Below are positions 1 to 7,818 of a stretch of 64,000 nucleotides of DNA, piece after piece. This stretch comes from Persicitalea sp038235275 (GTDB lineage: Bacteria > Bacteroidota > Bacteroidia > Cytophagales > Spirosomataceae): the NCBI GenBank assembly GCA_038235275.1, contig JBBSUC010000020.1, forward strand, positions 23,569 through 87,568. The letters run 5' to 3'. Both the position numbers and the translations under genes were made by a program. The notes beneath the pieces are model-generated. The model was not told where the DNA came from. It saw nothing but the letters and a program-made list of their open reading frames with translations, and did no database searches. How positions within the stretch are numbered: position 1 is the first letter of the stretch; each line of letters begins with the position of its first letter.

Positions 1-546
1 CGAAATAATAATGGCTCCCGTGCTGCTGTATCGCACGGAGTAATAGAGTTCACTAAACGTGTTGTGACCATCAGGCTGCGAGAAAGATTCATCACCGAAA
101 AAATCCTTATCGTAGCCGAAAGCGTGGGGTATTTCCTTTAATATCAAGGTAATGCCAATAGCAGCGAGCATTCCTTTGATGACCGACGAAGGAAAGTAGT
201 AGCCAATAATGCCCGCGTTGAGAAACCCGGCGATCAATTGGATGATACCACACAGCACGATGGCCAGTAAAAGGGCTTCGAAGCTCCCCAGAGTTTCCAA
301 AGCACCCAGGATAATTACGACTAATCCAGCCGCCGGACCCGCCACGCCGAGGGCGGAACCACTCAAAGCCCCCACCACGATACCGCCCACTATCCCGGCA
401 ATAATGCCGGAGAAAAGTCGGTTGGGATCGCCCGTGGAGGCTAGTGCCACGCCCAAGCATAGCGGCAATGCCACCAGGTACACGACCAACCCGGCGGGAA
501 TGTCGGATTTCAGGTGGGCAAACATATTTTTTTTGTCAACTGCCAT
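1..546 (-). CDS. SulP-family anion (probably bicarbonate) transporter, N-terminal part
   Basis: The reading frame starts at the ATG whose complement is at 544-546 and runs open off the left edge: 182 codons are present and the stop lies outside. The translation begins MAVDKKNMFAHLKSDIPAG and continues with glycine/alanine-rich hydrophobic helices (PLCLGVALAS, GIIAGIVGGIVVGALSG, GVAGPAAGLVVI), the typical N-terminal transmembrane half of SulP permeases. The gene lies 42 bp downstream of a carbonic anhydrase on the same strand, a pairing known from SulP-type bicarbonate transporters, so bicarbonate is the inferred substrate; sulfate cannot be excluded. The C-terminal half and any STAS domain are not visible. 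Confidence 0.88.
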   Translation of the reverse strand, partial: MAVDKKNMFAHLKSDIPAGLVVYLVALPLCLGVALASTGDPNRLFSGIIAGIVGGIVVGALSGSALGVAGPAAGLVVIILGALETLGSFEALLLAIVLCGIIQLIAGFLNAGIIGYYFPSSVIKGMLAAIGITLILKEIPHAFGYDKDFFGDESFSQPDGHNTFSELYYSVRYSSTGAIIIS

Positions 547-588
547 ATTTCTTGTTTATAAATTCAAATGTGAGTGATTGCAGGAGTG

Positions 589-1236
589 TCAGACTTCTTC
601 GCTTTTATCGAAGACATAGAAGTTTTCCAGGTCTTTGGTATTTTCGGCCATGACGTTCAGGTCCTTCAACAGGCCGTTGGCGACATCATAGACCATGCCG
701 TGAATTTCCAGGAAACGATTTTGCTCCCAAGCCATTTGCACGATGGATGTTTTGGACAAATCCATGACCTGCTCGTGGACGTTCAGCTCGCATAGCCGGT
801 TGCTGCGCTGAGTCATATCCTCGATGGCATCCAGTTCATCCTTGTACAGACGATACACGTCCTTGATATGCCGCAGCCAGTTGTCGATGAGTCCTACTGA
901 CTTGTTACCCATTGCGGCGTTGATGCCCCCGCAGCCGTAATGTCCGCAGACGATGATGTGCTTCACCTGTAGCACGTTGACGGCATAGTCCAGCACACTC
1001 AGCATATTCATGTCGGTGTGGATGACCATGTTGGCGATGTTGCGATGCACGAAAACGTCGCCGGGCGTAGTACCCGTAATTTGGTTAGCGGGTACCCGAC
1101 TGTCGGCGCAACCGATCCATAAGAACTGAGGATTTTGGCCATTGGCGAGTTTGTCGAAAAATGTGGGGTCTTCTTCGTTCATCTGGGCGACCCACTGGCG
1201 GTTGTTTTCAAATAATTGCTGATAGGACTTAGGCAT
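589..1236 (-). CDS. can: Beta-class carbonic anhydrase
   Basis: This 215-residue protein interconverts CO2 and bicarbonate. It shows the beta-class zinc site: C43-x-D45-x-R47 in the CADSRVPA motif and H99-x-x-C102 in HYGCGG. Length and the N-terminal SYQQLFENNRQW segment fit bacterial Can-type enzymes, which are cytoplasmic. It is the first gene of a probable two-gene unit with the downstream SulP transporter (42 bp gap), suggesting that imported bicarbonate is balanced with CO2 for carboxylation reactions or pH control. The ATG at 1236 is the only sensible start. Confidence 0.95.
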   Translation of the reverse strand: MPKSYQQLFENNRQWVAQMNEEDPTFFDKLANGQNPQFLWIGCADSRVPANQITGTTPGDVFVHRNIANMVIHTDMNMLSVLDYAVNVLQVKHIIVCGHYGCGGINAAMGNKSVGLIDNWLRHIKDVYRLYKDELDAIEDMTQRSNRLCELNVHEQVMDLSKTSIVQMAWEQNRFLEIHGMVYDVANGLLKDLNVMAENTKDLENFYVFDKSEEV

Positions 1237-1494
1237 AATGATTGGCTTTTAGAGGATTTATGAATAAAAACGAAGGAACACGATCACCCCGGTGATGAGC
1301 CAGGGGCAAACGTTGCGAAAGAGCAGGGAAATACTGTTAGGAAATTGAGCCACCACCGGATTCGTCTGACTACGCCGGAAACGACGGCTACTTTGCCCAA
1401 AAATATCTTTCAGGTAAAGCTAGTAAACTGTCAACAAATCAGTGAATAAATCCTGAAAGTTAACCGAATACCCTAAACTTAGGGCAAGGTTGAC

Positions 1495-1782
1495 TCAGGA
1501 AATAGCAGAATCGGGCGGAGAGAAGAAGCTGTCCGGTGCGATCTGCCTGACCGCAAGCAAAGGATAGGCGTAAGATGCCCTGTTTGCAGACTGTAAATTG
1601 GGAAAGGAAATGCCCGGTAGAAGGGCAGGGAAGAAAGCGAGTGTCACTTCCGATTCGTCGGTGTCAGAAGGCTCACAGTCTTCGAGTTGAACAGTTTCAT
1701 TTTCCTGCGCGAATTCCCAGCCGTTGGCTAGACTGCCGACGAGACAAAGGCTCCAGAGAAATATGAAAAGTCCTAATTTCAT
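1495..1782 (-). CDS. Small putative secreted protein, function unknown
   Basis: This 95-codon ORF starts with a convincing signal peptide: MKLGLF, a hydrophobic core and a likely cleavage after GSLANG. The mature part is acidic at first (ENETVQLEDCEPSDTDESE) and then rich in A, S, P and aromatic residues. No family is recognised. It stands alone, 258 bp upstream of the carbonic anhydrase gene on the same strand. The signal peptide and coding-like composition favour a real gene; the short length and lack of a known relative keep confidence moderate. Confidence 0.5.
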   Translation of the reverse strand: MKLGLFIFLWSLCLVGSLANGWEFAQENETVQLEDCEPSDTDESEVTLAFFPALLPGISFPNLQSANRASYAYPLLAVRQIAPDSFFSPPDSAIS

Positions 1783-1837
1783 TAGGTTAGTTCGTGAATT
1801 TGAGACTACCTAACACAAAAAATACAAAAATTGTTGC

Positions 1838-1957
1838 TCAATTTGACCGCTTATAGCGATCATAGCCCTTTTCGTGCCTTTCCAGCCAACGGCCCACGAT
1901 AAACGCAGAACCTAGCAATGCGGAATAAAATACCAGGGCAATAATATTCATGAACAT
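1838..1957 (-). CDS. 39-residue single-span membrane microprotein (candidate)
   Basis: A short frame from the ATG complementary to 1955-1957 to a TGA complementary to 1838-1840. The translation begins MFMNIIALVFYSALLGSAFI, a transmembrane helix, followed by a charged tail VGRWLERHEKGYDRYKRSN. Helix plus basic tail is typical of small inner-membrane proteins. It sits between the secreted ORF and hisB. No family was recognised and no ribosome-binding site is seen, which is normal for this phylum. Confidence 0.42.
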   Translation of the reverse strand: MFMNIIALVFYSALLGSAFIVGRWLERHEKGYDRYKRSN

Positions 1958-2039
1958 AATGAGTGCGGTTTTTGGGTAAATGTCCTTTTCGGCAAAAATA
2001 CGGACAGAAAACGAGTTAGACGAATCTTTTACAAAAAAA

Positions 2040-3164
2040 TTATAACACTCCTTTTGTGGAGGGCAGATTGTCCATTTGCTTTAAATCCCGTGCCACCGCC
2101 ATTTTGATGGCCTTGGCAAAAGCTTTAAAAATCGCTTCGATCTTGTGGTGCTCGTTCTGACCTTCCACCTTGACATTCAAATTACAGAGCGAGGCGTCCG
2201 AAAATGATTTGAAAAAATGGTGAAACATCTCAGTGGGCATCTCGCCGATTCTCTCGCGCCGAAAATCAGCTTCCCACACCAGCCACGGGCGGCCCGAAAA
2301 GTCGATGGCGACCTGCGCCAGCGCCTCGTCCATGGGTAGCAAAAAGCCGTAGCGGTTGGTGCCGCGCTTGTCGCCCAGGGCCTGGCGGTAGGCTTCACCC
2401 AGCGCCAGGGCGGTGTCTTCGATGGTGTGGTGTTCGTCGATGTGCAGGTCGCCCTTCACCGTGATTTCCAGGTCGGCTCCCGAATGTTTGGCGAGCTGGT
2501 CGAGCATATGGTCGAAAAAACCCAGCCCCGTGTCTATGGTGGATTGGCCACTGCCGTCGAGGTTTAGTTTAATGGAAATCTCGGTTTCCCTAGTATTACG
2601 CTGCACGGTAGCGATGCGGTTCGGGAGTTTCAGTTTTTCAAAAATGGCGTCCCAATCGTCGGAAACCAGCGCAATTGCCGCTTTCATTTCTGGCGAAACG
2701 CCTGTCTCCGGCTGATTCGGAGCAATGAGAATGGCTTCGGTTCCCAAATTCACGGCCAATTGGACGTCCGTGAGGCGATCGCCGATGACGTAGCTGTTTT
2801 TTAAATCGTAGTCGCCGTTCATATATTCCGTCAGCAACCCGGTGCCGGGCTTGCGGGTGGGGGCATTGTCGGCGGGGTAGGTGCGGTCAATGAAAACTTG
2901 GGAAAAATGAACATTTTCACCCGCCAGCGTCTTCATCATTTTATTGTGGGCGGGCCAAAAGGTGTCTTCGGGGAAAGCATCGGTTCCCAATCCGTCCTGG
3001 TTGGTAATCATCACCAGTTCGTAGTCGGTTTCTTCGGCCAGGCGGCGCAGATTGGAGATGGCTTTGGGCAGAAATTCCAGCTTTTCCAGCGAATCGACCT
3101 GCTCGTCGATGATCGGTTCAAAGATGATCGTGCCATCGCGGTCGATGAAGAGGGCTTTTTTCAT
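2040..3164 (-). CDS. hisB: Bifunctional histidinol-phosphatase / imidazoleglycerol-phosphate dehydratase
   Basis: This 374-residue fusion catalyses two steps of histidine biosynthesis. The N-terminal HAD phosphatase shows D8-x-D10 in FIDRDGT and the later IGDRLTD motif; the C-terminal IGPD domain (about 180-374) shows FFDHMLDQLAKHSGADL and the metal-binding DEHHTIED at about 243-250. The frame is open further upstream to 3251, but the family begins MKKALFIDRDG, and the longer form would overlap the end of the preceding gene, so the ATG at 3164 is chosen. No other his gene is in the window. It is last in a tandem run with the LpxR-like gene (53 bp gap) and nuoA. Confidence 0.95.
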   Translation of the reverse strand: MKKALFIDRDGTIIFEPIIDEQVDSLEKLEFLPKAISNLRRLAEETDYELVMITNQDGLGTDAFPEDTFWPAHNKMMKTLAGENVHFSQVFIDRTYPADNAPTRKPGTGLLTEYMNGDYDLKNSYVIGDRLTDVQLAVNLGTEAILIAPNQPETGVSPEMKAAIALVSDDWDAIFEKLKLPNRIATVQRNTRETEISIKLNLDGSGQSTIDTGLGFFDHMLDQLAKHSGADLEITVKGDLHIDEHHTIEDTALALGEAYRQALGDKRGTNRYGFLLPMDEALAQVAIDFSGRPWLVWEADFRRERIGEMPTEMFHHFFKSFSDASLCNLNVKVEGQNEHHKIEAIFKAFAKAIKMAVARDLKQMDNLPSTKGVL

Positions 3165-3217
3165 TGGGGCAAACAAAGATTTAGTTTGAAGCGCCAAAGT
3201 TAGGGAATCATTCATCA

Positions 3218-4192
3218 CTAAAATGCAATACCCAACTTCACTCCTCCCCAAACGTGCGTCCGCCCGGACTTGAATTCCCGGCTGAGATAAGTGCGGTAGT
3301 ACTCGGCGTAGAACTTCCTGACCTTCATCACAACGCCATAATTATGCTGGAAAGTGAAGCGATTGATGTCGTTAGCTGCCAAAGTATAAGGACTGCTGCG
3401 GTTAAAAAGTCCGCCTTGCAGCGTGGCGTCGTACCCAACTAAAATACCGAGCGGCTGGCTGTACACGTATAATTGCCAATCCTTTTTTCTGGAATTTGAG
3501 GAGGAAGGAAAAGCCGAATCGAAATAACCCAACGACAATGTCAAGCCTGCCTGTACCTTGTCCGAAAGCGTTCCCAAGCGAACTTGCGCGTTGGTATTTA
3601 GCGAAAGAAAATCCGGGACCGCGACCAATTGCCGCTCGTGATTTATTTCGTAGTTGACGACAACATCGTTGTGAATCTGGTATTGCCAGCCGTGCGGTTC
3701 CTGATCCCCCGACCAGCGGTGGATGGCCGCCTGCATCTGCCCCGCAAAGGCCGCCGGGCCAACCATTCCCAAACTCAGCACCGAACTCAACCGTTGCCTA
3801 AGCGCCGTATCTACCGAAATCGAGAATGATTTCAGCATGATGATACCCGCGAAAGGCCGATCGTTCCCCAGAATTTCATCGCTTTTGATGCTGGTGGGCG
3901 TGAAGCCGAAATGCTCGAAGGCTAAACCGTAGGTAGCGGGCTTATCGTGATATCGAAAAAGTATTTTGGATAAAGGGTTTTTGGCAAAAACCGGATGCGC
4001 TACCTCAAAGCTGTATCCCTGCGTGTAGTAATAATCGGTGATATTGCGGGAGAAAAAATCGTTGTCGTAGTGGAATCGGAAGTAGCCTTTCCCAGAAATG
4101 GTTCGTTGAGCGGCGGTATTGTCAATCCTCTGGGCTAAACTCAAAGCGGGTAAGAAAACGAGGAATGCAAGAAAGAGAAAGTGTTGGCGCAT
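3218..4192 (-). CDS. LpxR-family lipid A 3'-O-deacylase-like outer-membrane protein
   Basis: A 324-residue protein with a signal peptide (cleavage near LSLA-Q21) and alternating beta-barrel strands. It carries the conserved motifs of the LpxR/DUF2219 family: N44-D45 in HYDNDFF, TDYYYTQG at 53-59, DRPFAG at 111-116, and H158 in AAIHRWSG followed by PHGWQ. In Salmonella LpxR the matching Asn, Asp and His residues form the active site that removes the 3'-acyloxyacyl chain of lipid A. Outer-membrane lipid A remodelling is therefore the inferred role. Gaps of 38 bp to nuoA and 53 bp to hisB suggest co-transcription despite unrelated functions. Confidence 0.82.
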   Translation of the reverse strand: MRQHFLFLAFLVFLPALSLAQRIDNTAAQRTISGKGYFRFHYDNDFFSRNITDYYYTQGYSFEVAHPVFAKNPLSKILFRYHDKPATYGLAFEHFGFTPTSIKSDEILGNDRPFAGIIMLKSFSISVDTALRQRLSSVLSLGMVGPAAFAGQMQAAIHRWSGDQEPHGWQYQIHNDVVVNYEINHERQLVAVPDFLSLNTNAQVRLGTLSDKVQAGLTLSLGYFDSAFPSSSNSRKKDWQLYVYSQPLGILVGYDATLQGGLFNRSSPYTLAANDINRFTFQHNYGVVMKVRKFYAEYYRTYLSREFKSGRTHVWGGVKLGIAF

Positions 4193-4230
4193 GATGTTTA
4201 CATACGTTTTTGCAAGCCAGGCAGACTACA

Positions 4231-4725
4231 TTATTTCGGTAAACTCTTCTCTCCTCCTTCTGAAAGAAACTTCTCATTCACCCGCGCGTACAGTTCTGCT
4301 GGGACGGGCGAGTCAACTTGGCTAACGGTAGGCTTGGGCCGCACCCAATCCAGATAGCCCTTGGCCCAGGCATAAGCTAGCCCCAGCGCCAGGATTCCCA
4401 CGAACACCGCCATCTCGGCCAGTGCGAACCAGCCCCAGCGGCCTTCGGTCTGAGCGATCAATTCCTCCCGGCCAAAGACGACGGCCCAGGGGAAGAGGAA
4501 GACCAATTCCACTTCGAACAGCACAAAGATGAGCGCTACGACGTAAAACCGCACATTGAACTGCACGTTGGCGTTGCCCACCGGGTCTTCGCCCGACTCA
4601 TAAGTCGTGTTCTTTTCGGGATTCGGATTATTGGGCCGCAGTAAGCGGCCCACGCCCAGCACGACACCCAGCAGCACGAAGCCCGCGATGATGAAAAGTA
4701 AGATGATTCCGAAGTCCGTTAGCAT
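4231..4725 (-). CDS. nuoA: NADH-quinone oxidoreductase subunit A
   Basis: A 164-residue membrane subunit of respiratory complex I. Three transmembrane helices are visible (about 5-25, 60-85 and 98-120). The family signature YESGEDPVGNANVQFNVRFY precedes helix 2, which contains the FEVELVFLFPWAVVFG segment. The N-terminal GRLLRPNNPNPEKN loop is typical. nuoB and the other complex I genes are not downstream, where lpxR-like and hisB follow, so this is a detached nuoA. The C-terminal tail after about residue 120 is longer than in the E. coli protein. Confidence 0.93.
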   Translation of the reverse strand: MLTDFGIILLFIIAGFVLLGVVLGVGRLLRPNNPNPEKNTTYESGEDPVGNANVQFNVRFYVVALIFVLFEVELVFLFPWAVVFGREELIAQTEGRWGWFALAEMAVFVGILALGLAYAWAKGYLDWVRPKPTVSQVDSPVPAELYARVNEKFLSEGGEKSLPK

Positions 4726-4740
4726 AAAGTTTCCTCTGGT

Positions 4741-4763
4741 GGGACGAACCTATGTGTTCGCCC
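4741..4763. repeat. REP-like hairpin, GTTCGCCC family (copy 1)
   Basis: GGGACGAAC, a six-base loop, then GTTCGCCC form a short hairpin 15 bp upstream of nuoA. The unit shares the pattern ACCTnTGTGTnCGCCC with the hairpin at 28570-28591, so the two are copies of one dispersed palindromic family. Confidence 0.6.
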
Positions 4764-4873
4764 GATGACGTAGCAAAGGTAGCAAAACACCGCCCCATCC
4801 CCCGTACCAATTTTATTTAATAAAAAATGCAAAAAAAATTGCAGTATGATATAAATATATCATATCTATGCCT

Positions 4874-4881
4874 TATATTTG
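4874..4881 (+). promoter_or_regulatory. Bacteroidota -7 box TATATTTG
   Basis: An exact TAnnTTTG element 29 bp before the ATG at 4911. It lies inside the longer frame that begins at 4827, which argues that the longer start is not used. The 12-base stretch TATATTTGTGTT is repeated exactly at 8702-8713. A clear -33 element was not found. Confidence 0.6.
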
Positions 4882-4910
4882 TGTTATGGATTATAACAAA
4901 CATTAAATAT

Positions 4911-5573
4911 ATGGAGACGATCAATAAGGAAAATCAGAAAATAACAGTCGCCCCTTGCCAACTGAGCGTGATGCAGCAGACCGATAGTGCCTTAGTAGCA
5001 GCCAGCGAGCAGAAATACCTGTACTTCGAGGGACGCCCCCGCGAGTACCGCTTCAACGGTCAGAACGGCCAGTTTAACCTGTACGGTGACCGCGTGCTGA
5101 CGGATGCCTCGGGACGTTTGGTTTCGACCTTTTCGTTTCAGCCCATCGCCTATCGTATTTTCGAGGACGCCCTGTTTGGCCGCTCCCTGCGTGAACTGTG
5201 GGCTGAGCTTTTCTTCGTGGACGCCGACAATTGCGTGTCGTCCATCATGTTCAACAATACGTCGGTCAATGAACTGTATCGGCTGCTGGAACCTATTCTG
5301 TACGAGCGCAAGTCACTTTGTGACGTGGCGCTGACCATTAAGCCCGAGCGGGTTCAGAGCAAGAGCGATCCCAATAAAGCGTGGTTCATCGCGCGCTTCT
5401 CCTATGAAACCGTTGAGCCGGAGCGCATCGCCGAGATGCGGGAGTTTGTGAAAACGCACCGTGTGTACCGCAACGAAACGCTGACCGTCGCCGCCCAACA
5501 TAAGCTGGTGTCGCAAGGCTATTACCTGGCCATCGACCCGCTAGACGATTATTCGTTGCAGCAGGCAGCTTAA
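4911..5573 (+). CDS. Hypothetical protein, accessory block
   Basis: A 220-residue protein starting METINKENQK. It has no signal peptide or membrane segment. The central part (YLYFEGRPREYRFNGQNGQF, then LYGDRVLTDASGRLV) suggests a compact beta-rich soluble domain and the C-terminal half is more helical. No family is recognised. The ATG at 4911 is chosen because a perfect -7 box lies just upstream, inside the longer frame. It is the first plus-strand gene of the 4.9-11.1 kb block; the following small gene starts 92 bp later. Confidence 0.7.
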   Translation: METINKENQKITVAPCQLSVMQQTDSALVAASEQKYLYFEGRPREYRFNGQNGQFNLYGDRVLTDASGRLVSTFSFQPIAYRIFEDALFGRSLRELWAELFFVDADNCVSSIMFNNTSVNELYRLLEPILYERKSLCDVALTIKPERVQSKSDPNKAWFIARFSYETVEPERIAEMREFVKTHRVYRNETLTVAAQHKLVSQGYYLAIDPLDDYSLQQAA

Positions 5574-5587
5574 ATTAGTTGATAAGG

Positions 5588-5603
5588 GTCAATTGCAATT
5601 GAC
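5588..5603. repeat. 16-bp perfect palindrome GTCAATTGCAATTGAC
   Basis: A perfect inverted repeat without a loop just after the hypothetical gene ending at 5573. It could be an operator for the next gene (ATG 5666) or part of a repeat family, since AATTGACA strings recur at 30901 and elsewhere. No T-run follows, so a terminator is unlikely. Confidence 0.4.
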
Positions 5604-5665
5604 AATGCTCTTGGCGCGGACAGTCAATTTACTCTTACTTGTTTCATCAAAAACAAACTAAAGTC

Positions 5666-5920
5666 ATGACAAATAGTGGATTTATTGCCCTGCGGGGGCA
5701 GCATTCGTTTCACATGGTGGACCGGAAAAGCATTAAAGAGGTAGAAATGGGAGCGCGGAAGACAAAGATCGTGACCCCCTACCACACGCTGGAAGTGGAG
5801 ACGCTTTACAACATAGCGGCGCTGAGTTCGCTTTGTCAGGAGCCACTGCCGGAAAGCTTTCAAACGGAGGGAGAGGAGGCTAACGACCTCTATCCGAGGT
5901 TGAATGACCTCCCGTTCTGA
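5666..5920 (+). CDS. Small hypothetical protein
   Basis: An 84-residue protein beginning MTNSGFIALRGQHSFHMVD. The N-terminal half reads like a short beta-sheet domain (FIALRG, SFHMV, KIVTPYHTLEVET), with a very faint resemblance to a LytTR-like DNA-binding fold, too weak to assign. The tail is acidic (EGEEANDLYPRLND). The ATG at 5666 is preferred over an upstream TTG at 5639. It follows the 4911 gene and precedes a REP-like repeat; both genes could share the TATATTTG promoter at 4874. Confidence 0.5.
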   Translation: MTNSGFIALRGQHSFHMVDRKSIKEVEMGARKTKIVTPYHTLEVETLYNIAALSSLCQEPLPESFQTEGEEANDLYPRLNDLPF

Positions 5921-5932
5921 GTTGTTTATGGT

Positions 5933-5984
5933 ACGGGCTTCCAGCCCGTTTAAAAGAATGAATCCAAAAATGGGCTGGAAGCCT
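5933..5984. repeat. REP-like palindromic pair, GGGCTTCCAGCCC family
   Basis: ACGGGCTTCCAGCCCGT at 5933-5949 is itself palindromic, and GGGCTGGAAGCC at 5972-5983 is its inverted partner, giving a 12-bp stem around a 24-base loop. It separates convergent genes ending at 5920 and 6014 and may also act as a transcription barrier. Repeats of this form are widespread in Bacteroidota genomes (general knowledge). Confidence 0.65.
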
Positions 5985-6013
5985 GAACGCAGGTCCGACC
6001 GCAGCATACTCAA

Positions 6014-6433
6014 TCAAGACAGCACCTCATTTCCGCGAATAGCACCATTGCGGTGGGCGTGATTGATGACCTCGCGAAGAATCATAATTTGCTGTTTGAG
6101 CAGTTCTATGGTATCGTTTCGGTCGGCAATTTGTTTTTCCAAATTGCGATTACGTTCGCTGAGAAAGTCGGAGTGAGTATTAGACAAGTCGCCGTTTTGA
6201 CTCATAAAGGGTTCACCCGTGCCGCGCAGCAGCCAGTCGCCGTTGAGATTCTCGAAGCGGTTCGTGATACTTACCAATGTATCGTAACTGGGTTTGGTGC
6301 GGCGGTTCAGGATGGTATAGAGCTTAGCGGGCTTATCGAAGCCCAGTTCCTTGCTCAGGCCGTAAACGGTCATTCCTTTATCCTCTAAAAGAAATTCGAT
6401 GCACTGGTGAATGTCAAGTGGTGTGTCTTTCAT
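6014..6433 (-). CDS. XRE-type (phage repressor-like) transcriptional regulator
   Basis: A 139-residue protein. The N-terminal helix-turn-helix (about 8-65) reads LEDKGMTVYGLSKELG, then LYTILNRRTKPSYDTLVSI, followed by the linker NGDWLLRGTGEPF typical of Bacteroidota phage-repressor-like regulators. The C-terminal part is a predicted coiled coil (LSERNRNLEKQIADRND), probably for dimerisation. The ATG at 6433 is chosen because the longer form from 6469 would start inside the divergent promoter region. It faces the 6542 gene, whose TATATTTG box is at 6451-6458, so this regulator may control that promoter and itself. Confidence 0.82.
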   Translation of the reverse strand: MKDTPLDIHQCIEFLLEDKGMTVYGLSKELGFDKPAKLYTILNRRTKPSYDTLVSITNRFENLNGDWLLRGTGEPFMSQNGDLSNTHSDFLSERNRNLEKQIADRNDTIELLKQQIMILREVINHAHRNGAIRGNEVLS

Positions 6434-6450
6434 ATCTAATATAATATTGC

Positions 6451-6458
6451 TATATTTG
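6451..6458 (+). promoter_or_regulatory. Bacteroidota -7 box TATATTTG
   Basis: An exact TAnnTTTG element in the divergent region between the XRE regulator (start 6433) and the gene at 6542. The AT-rich string TATAATAT at 6440-6447 lies next to it; the reverse complement ATATTATA occurs upstream of two further promoters of the block (8678 and 9781). This could be the XRE operator, but the motif has low complexity. Confidence 0.5.
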
Positions 6459-6541
6459 CTGCGGTTCACAAAACTATCGAATAGTTCCCGGTTTTCAATA
6501 ACTAATTTCTAAAATATACTTTCAACCAATATTAATTGTAT

Positions 6542-7132
6542 ATGGAAAATGTGAAAGAGTACTCGGATTGGACGCGGCCGGAAGTGTCTCCTGAGTGGGA
6601 ACTGTTCCGAACCGTGCAGAAAATGAGTTGGGACGAATTGGCAACGGGGGCGAACCCCTGTCTGCTGGATATGTACCGCAGCACCGAGCTTGGTTTGAAC
6701 CTGCAAAAGGCGCTTTCTTCCCCGAAGCTAAATCAGCTTGGCGAAAAACACGGTAAAGATTTAGTTTGTCGTCTGGTCGGACTAACCGTACTAGTCTACT
6801 TTGAACGTTTGCCTAAAAATACTGAAGCCAAGTTTGGAACCTGGCGGCTGCGCCAAACCGCCGAGTGGCTATACGATACCTATTCCTGCGAAAGTTTGCG
6901 CGATTTGATGTACGCTTTCCGCCGGGCGGGAGGTACATACGCCCACGACCTCCTGGAAGTTATGACCGACTACCTGGAATGGCGCGCAAGCAAGCTGGAA
7001 GCCATCCACCAATCCCGCAATCAGGCGGAAACGAACCCTTGGCCTAACGATTTTAAGGAGAAACTGCCGGCGCGCTGGTTTCTCGGATACCTAAACCCCA
7101 CGAATGGAAGCAACAGCCAGGAAGCCGCGTAA
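6542..7132 (+). CDS. Hypothetical protein overlapping the PIN gene
   Basis: A 196-residue soluble protein beginning MENVKEYSDWTRPEVSPEW. It is rich in W, E and L and predicted mostly helical; segments such as WRLRQTAEWLYDTYSC and LLEVMTDYLEWRASKLEAIH look amphipathic. No family is recognised. Its last 29 bp overlap the start of the PIN-domain gene, so the two are translationally linked. By position it could be an antitoxin-like partner, but it is larger than usual antitoxins and shows no DNA-binding motif. Confidence 0.65.
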   Translation: MENVKEYSDWTRPEVSPEWELFRTVQKMSWDELATGANPCLLDMYRSTELGLNLQKALSSPKLNQLGEKHGKDLVCRLVGLTVLVYFERLPKNTEAKFGTWRLRQTAEWLYDTYSCESLRDLMYAFRRAGGTYAHDLLEVMTDYLEWRASKLEAIHQSRNQAETNPWPNDFKEKLPARWFLGYLNPTNGSNSQEAA

Positions 7133-7790
7133 GAAGCAGGCGACCGAACCCGTCGCTGAGAAAGTAACGACAATCGTAGAAGTTCCAAAACCCGTAAAGA
7201 AGAAGAAAGCCACCCAGGCCAGTTGGGATAAATGGGTAAAATCCACCGTGGTGGCCGTCAGCCCAGACGTTTGGAGTATTCATGCTTCCGAATTGAGCCA
7301 TAATTCCCAGTTTCTTTCTGACCTGAGGAAATTGCCGATGCGCGTGTTGCTCGACACGCCCGCGTTGGATTATCTGTTTCGCTGTCCCGACCGCCTGTCA
7401 CACAACGCCCGACTGGTGTTGAACGAGGAAGGCGTCGAATGTCTGGTAAGCATGGAAAGTTTGCGGGAATGGGCCGACAAAATGCGAGCAGGGCATTATT
7501 TGCTTAGTAAGGAAAACGGCTTTTTTGACACGATCCTCGACCGCTTCGATCTGGAAAGTGTGACGACCACGACGGAAGTTTATCAGAAATATGTTTCGTT
7601 GAAAGCAACTTCCTTCGTGGATATTAGCTGGGAAAGAAAACCTGAGGACATCATCAGCACCCGCTTAAACGCCGACGAACGACCAATCAGAATCATCGCC
7701 GCCCAAGCACTGGTTTTGGGTGTGCCGATCTTAACGCCTGACCTTAGGTATGATGCCTATAGAAAGGATGGTGTCAGGACAATTTGGTAA
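7104..7790 (+). CDS. PIN-domain (VapC-like) protein with lysine-rich N-terminal extension
   Basis: A 228-residue protein. Residues 1-75 are basic and low in complexity (KPRKKQ, KKKK). Residues 78-228 match a VapC-type PIN nuclease: RVLLDTPALDYLF with D84, then RLSHNARLVLNE, then SMESLREWADKMRAG with E122, then ADERPIRIIAAQAL with D191, and LGVPILTPDLRYDAY with D213. The four acidic positions are thus present, so a metal-dependent RNase activity is plausible. The family is usually about 130 residues; the extension is unusual. The gene overlaps its upstream partner by 29 bp and converges on vsr 28 bp away. Confidence 0.72.
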   Translation: MEATARKPRKKQATEPVAEKVTTIVEVPKPVKKKKATQASWDKWVKSTVVAVSPDVWSIHASELSHNSQFLSDLRKLPMRVLLDTPALDYLFRCPDRLSHNARLVLNEEGVECLVSMESLREWADKMRAGHYLLSKENGFFDTILDRFDLESVTTTTEVYQKYVSLKATSFVDISWERKPEDIISTRLNADERPIRIIAAQALVLGVPILTPDLRYDAYRKDGVRTIW

Positions 7791-7818
7791 GCGGTTAAAA
7801 TTGCATCCTGTTACAGCT

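Noticed and set aside
3165..3251. N-terminal extension of HisB
   Set aside because: It would overlap the end of the LpxR-like gene, and the family starts at MKKALFIDRDG.
4827..4910. Longer start of the first accessory gene
   Set aside because: A perfect TATATTTG -7 box lies inside this stretch, so the transcript should begin after it.
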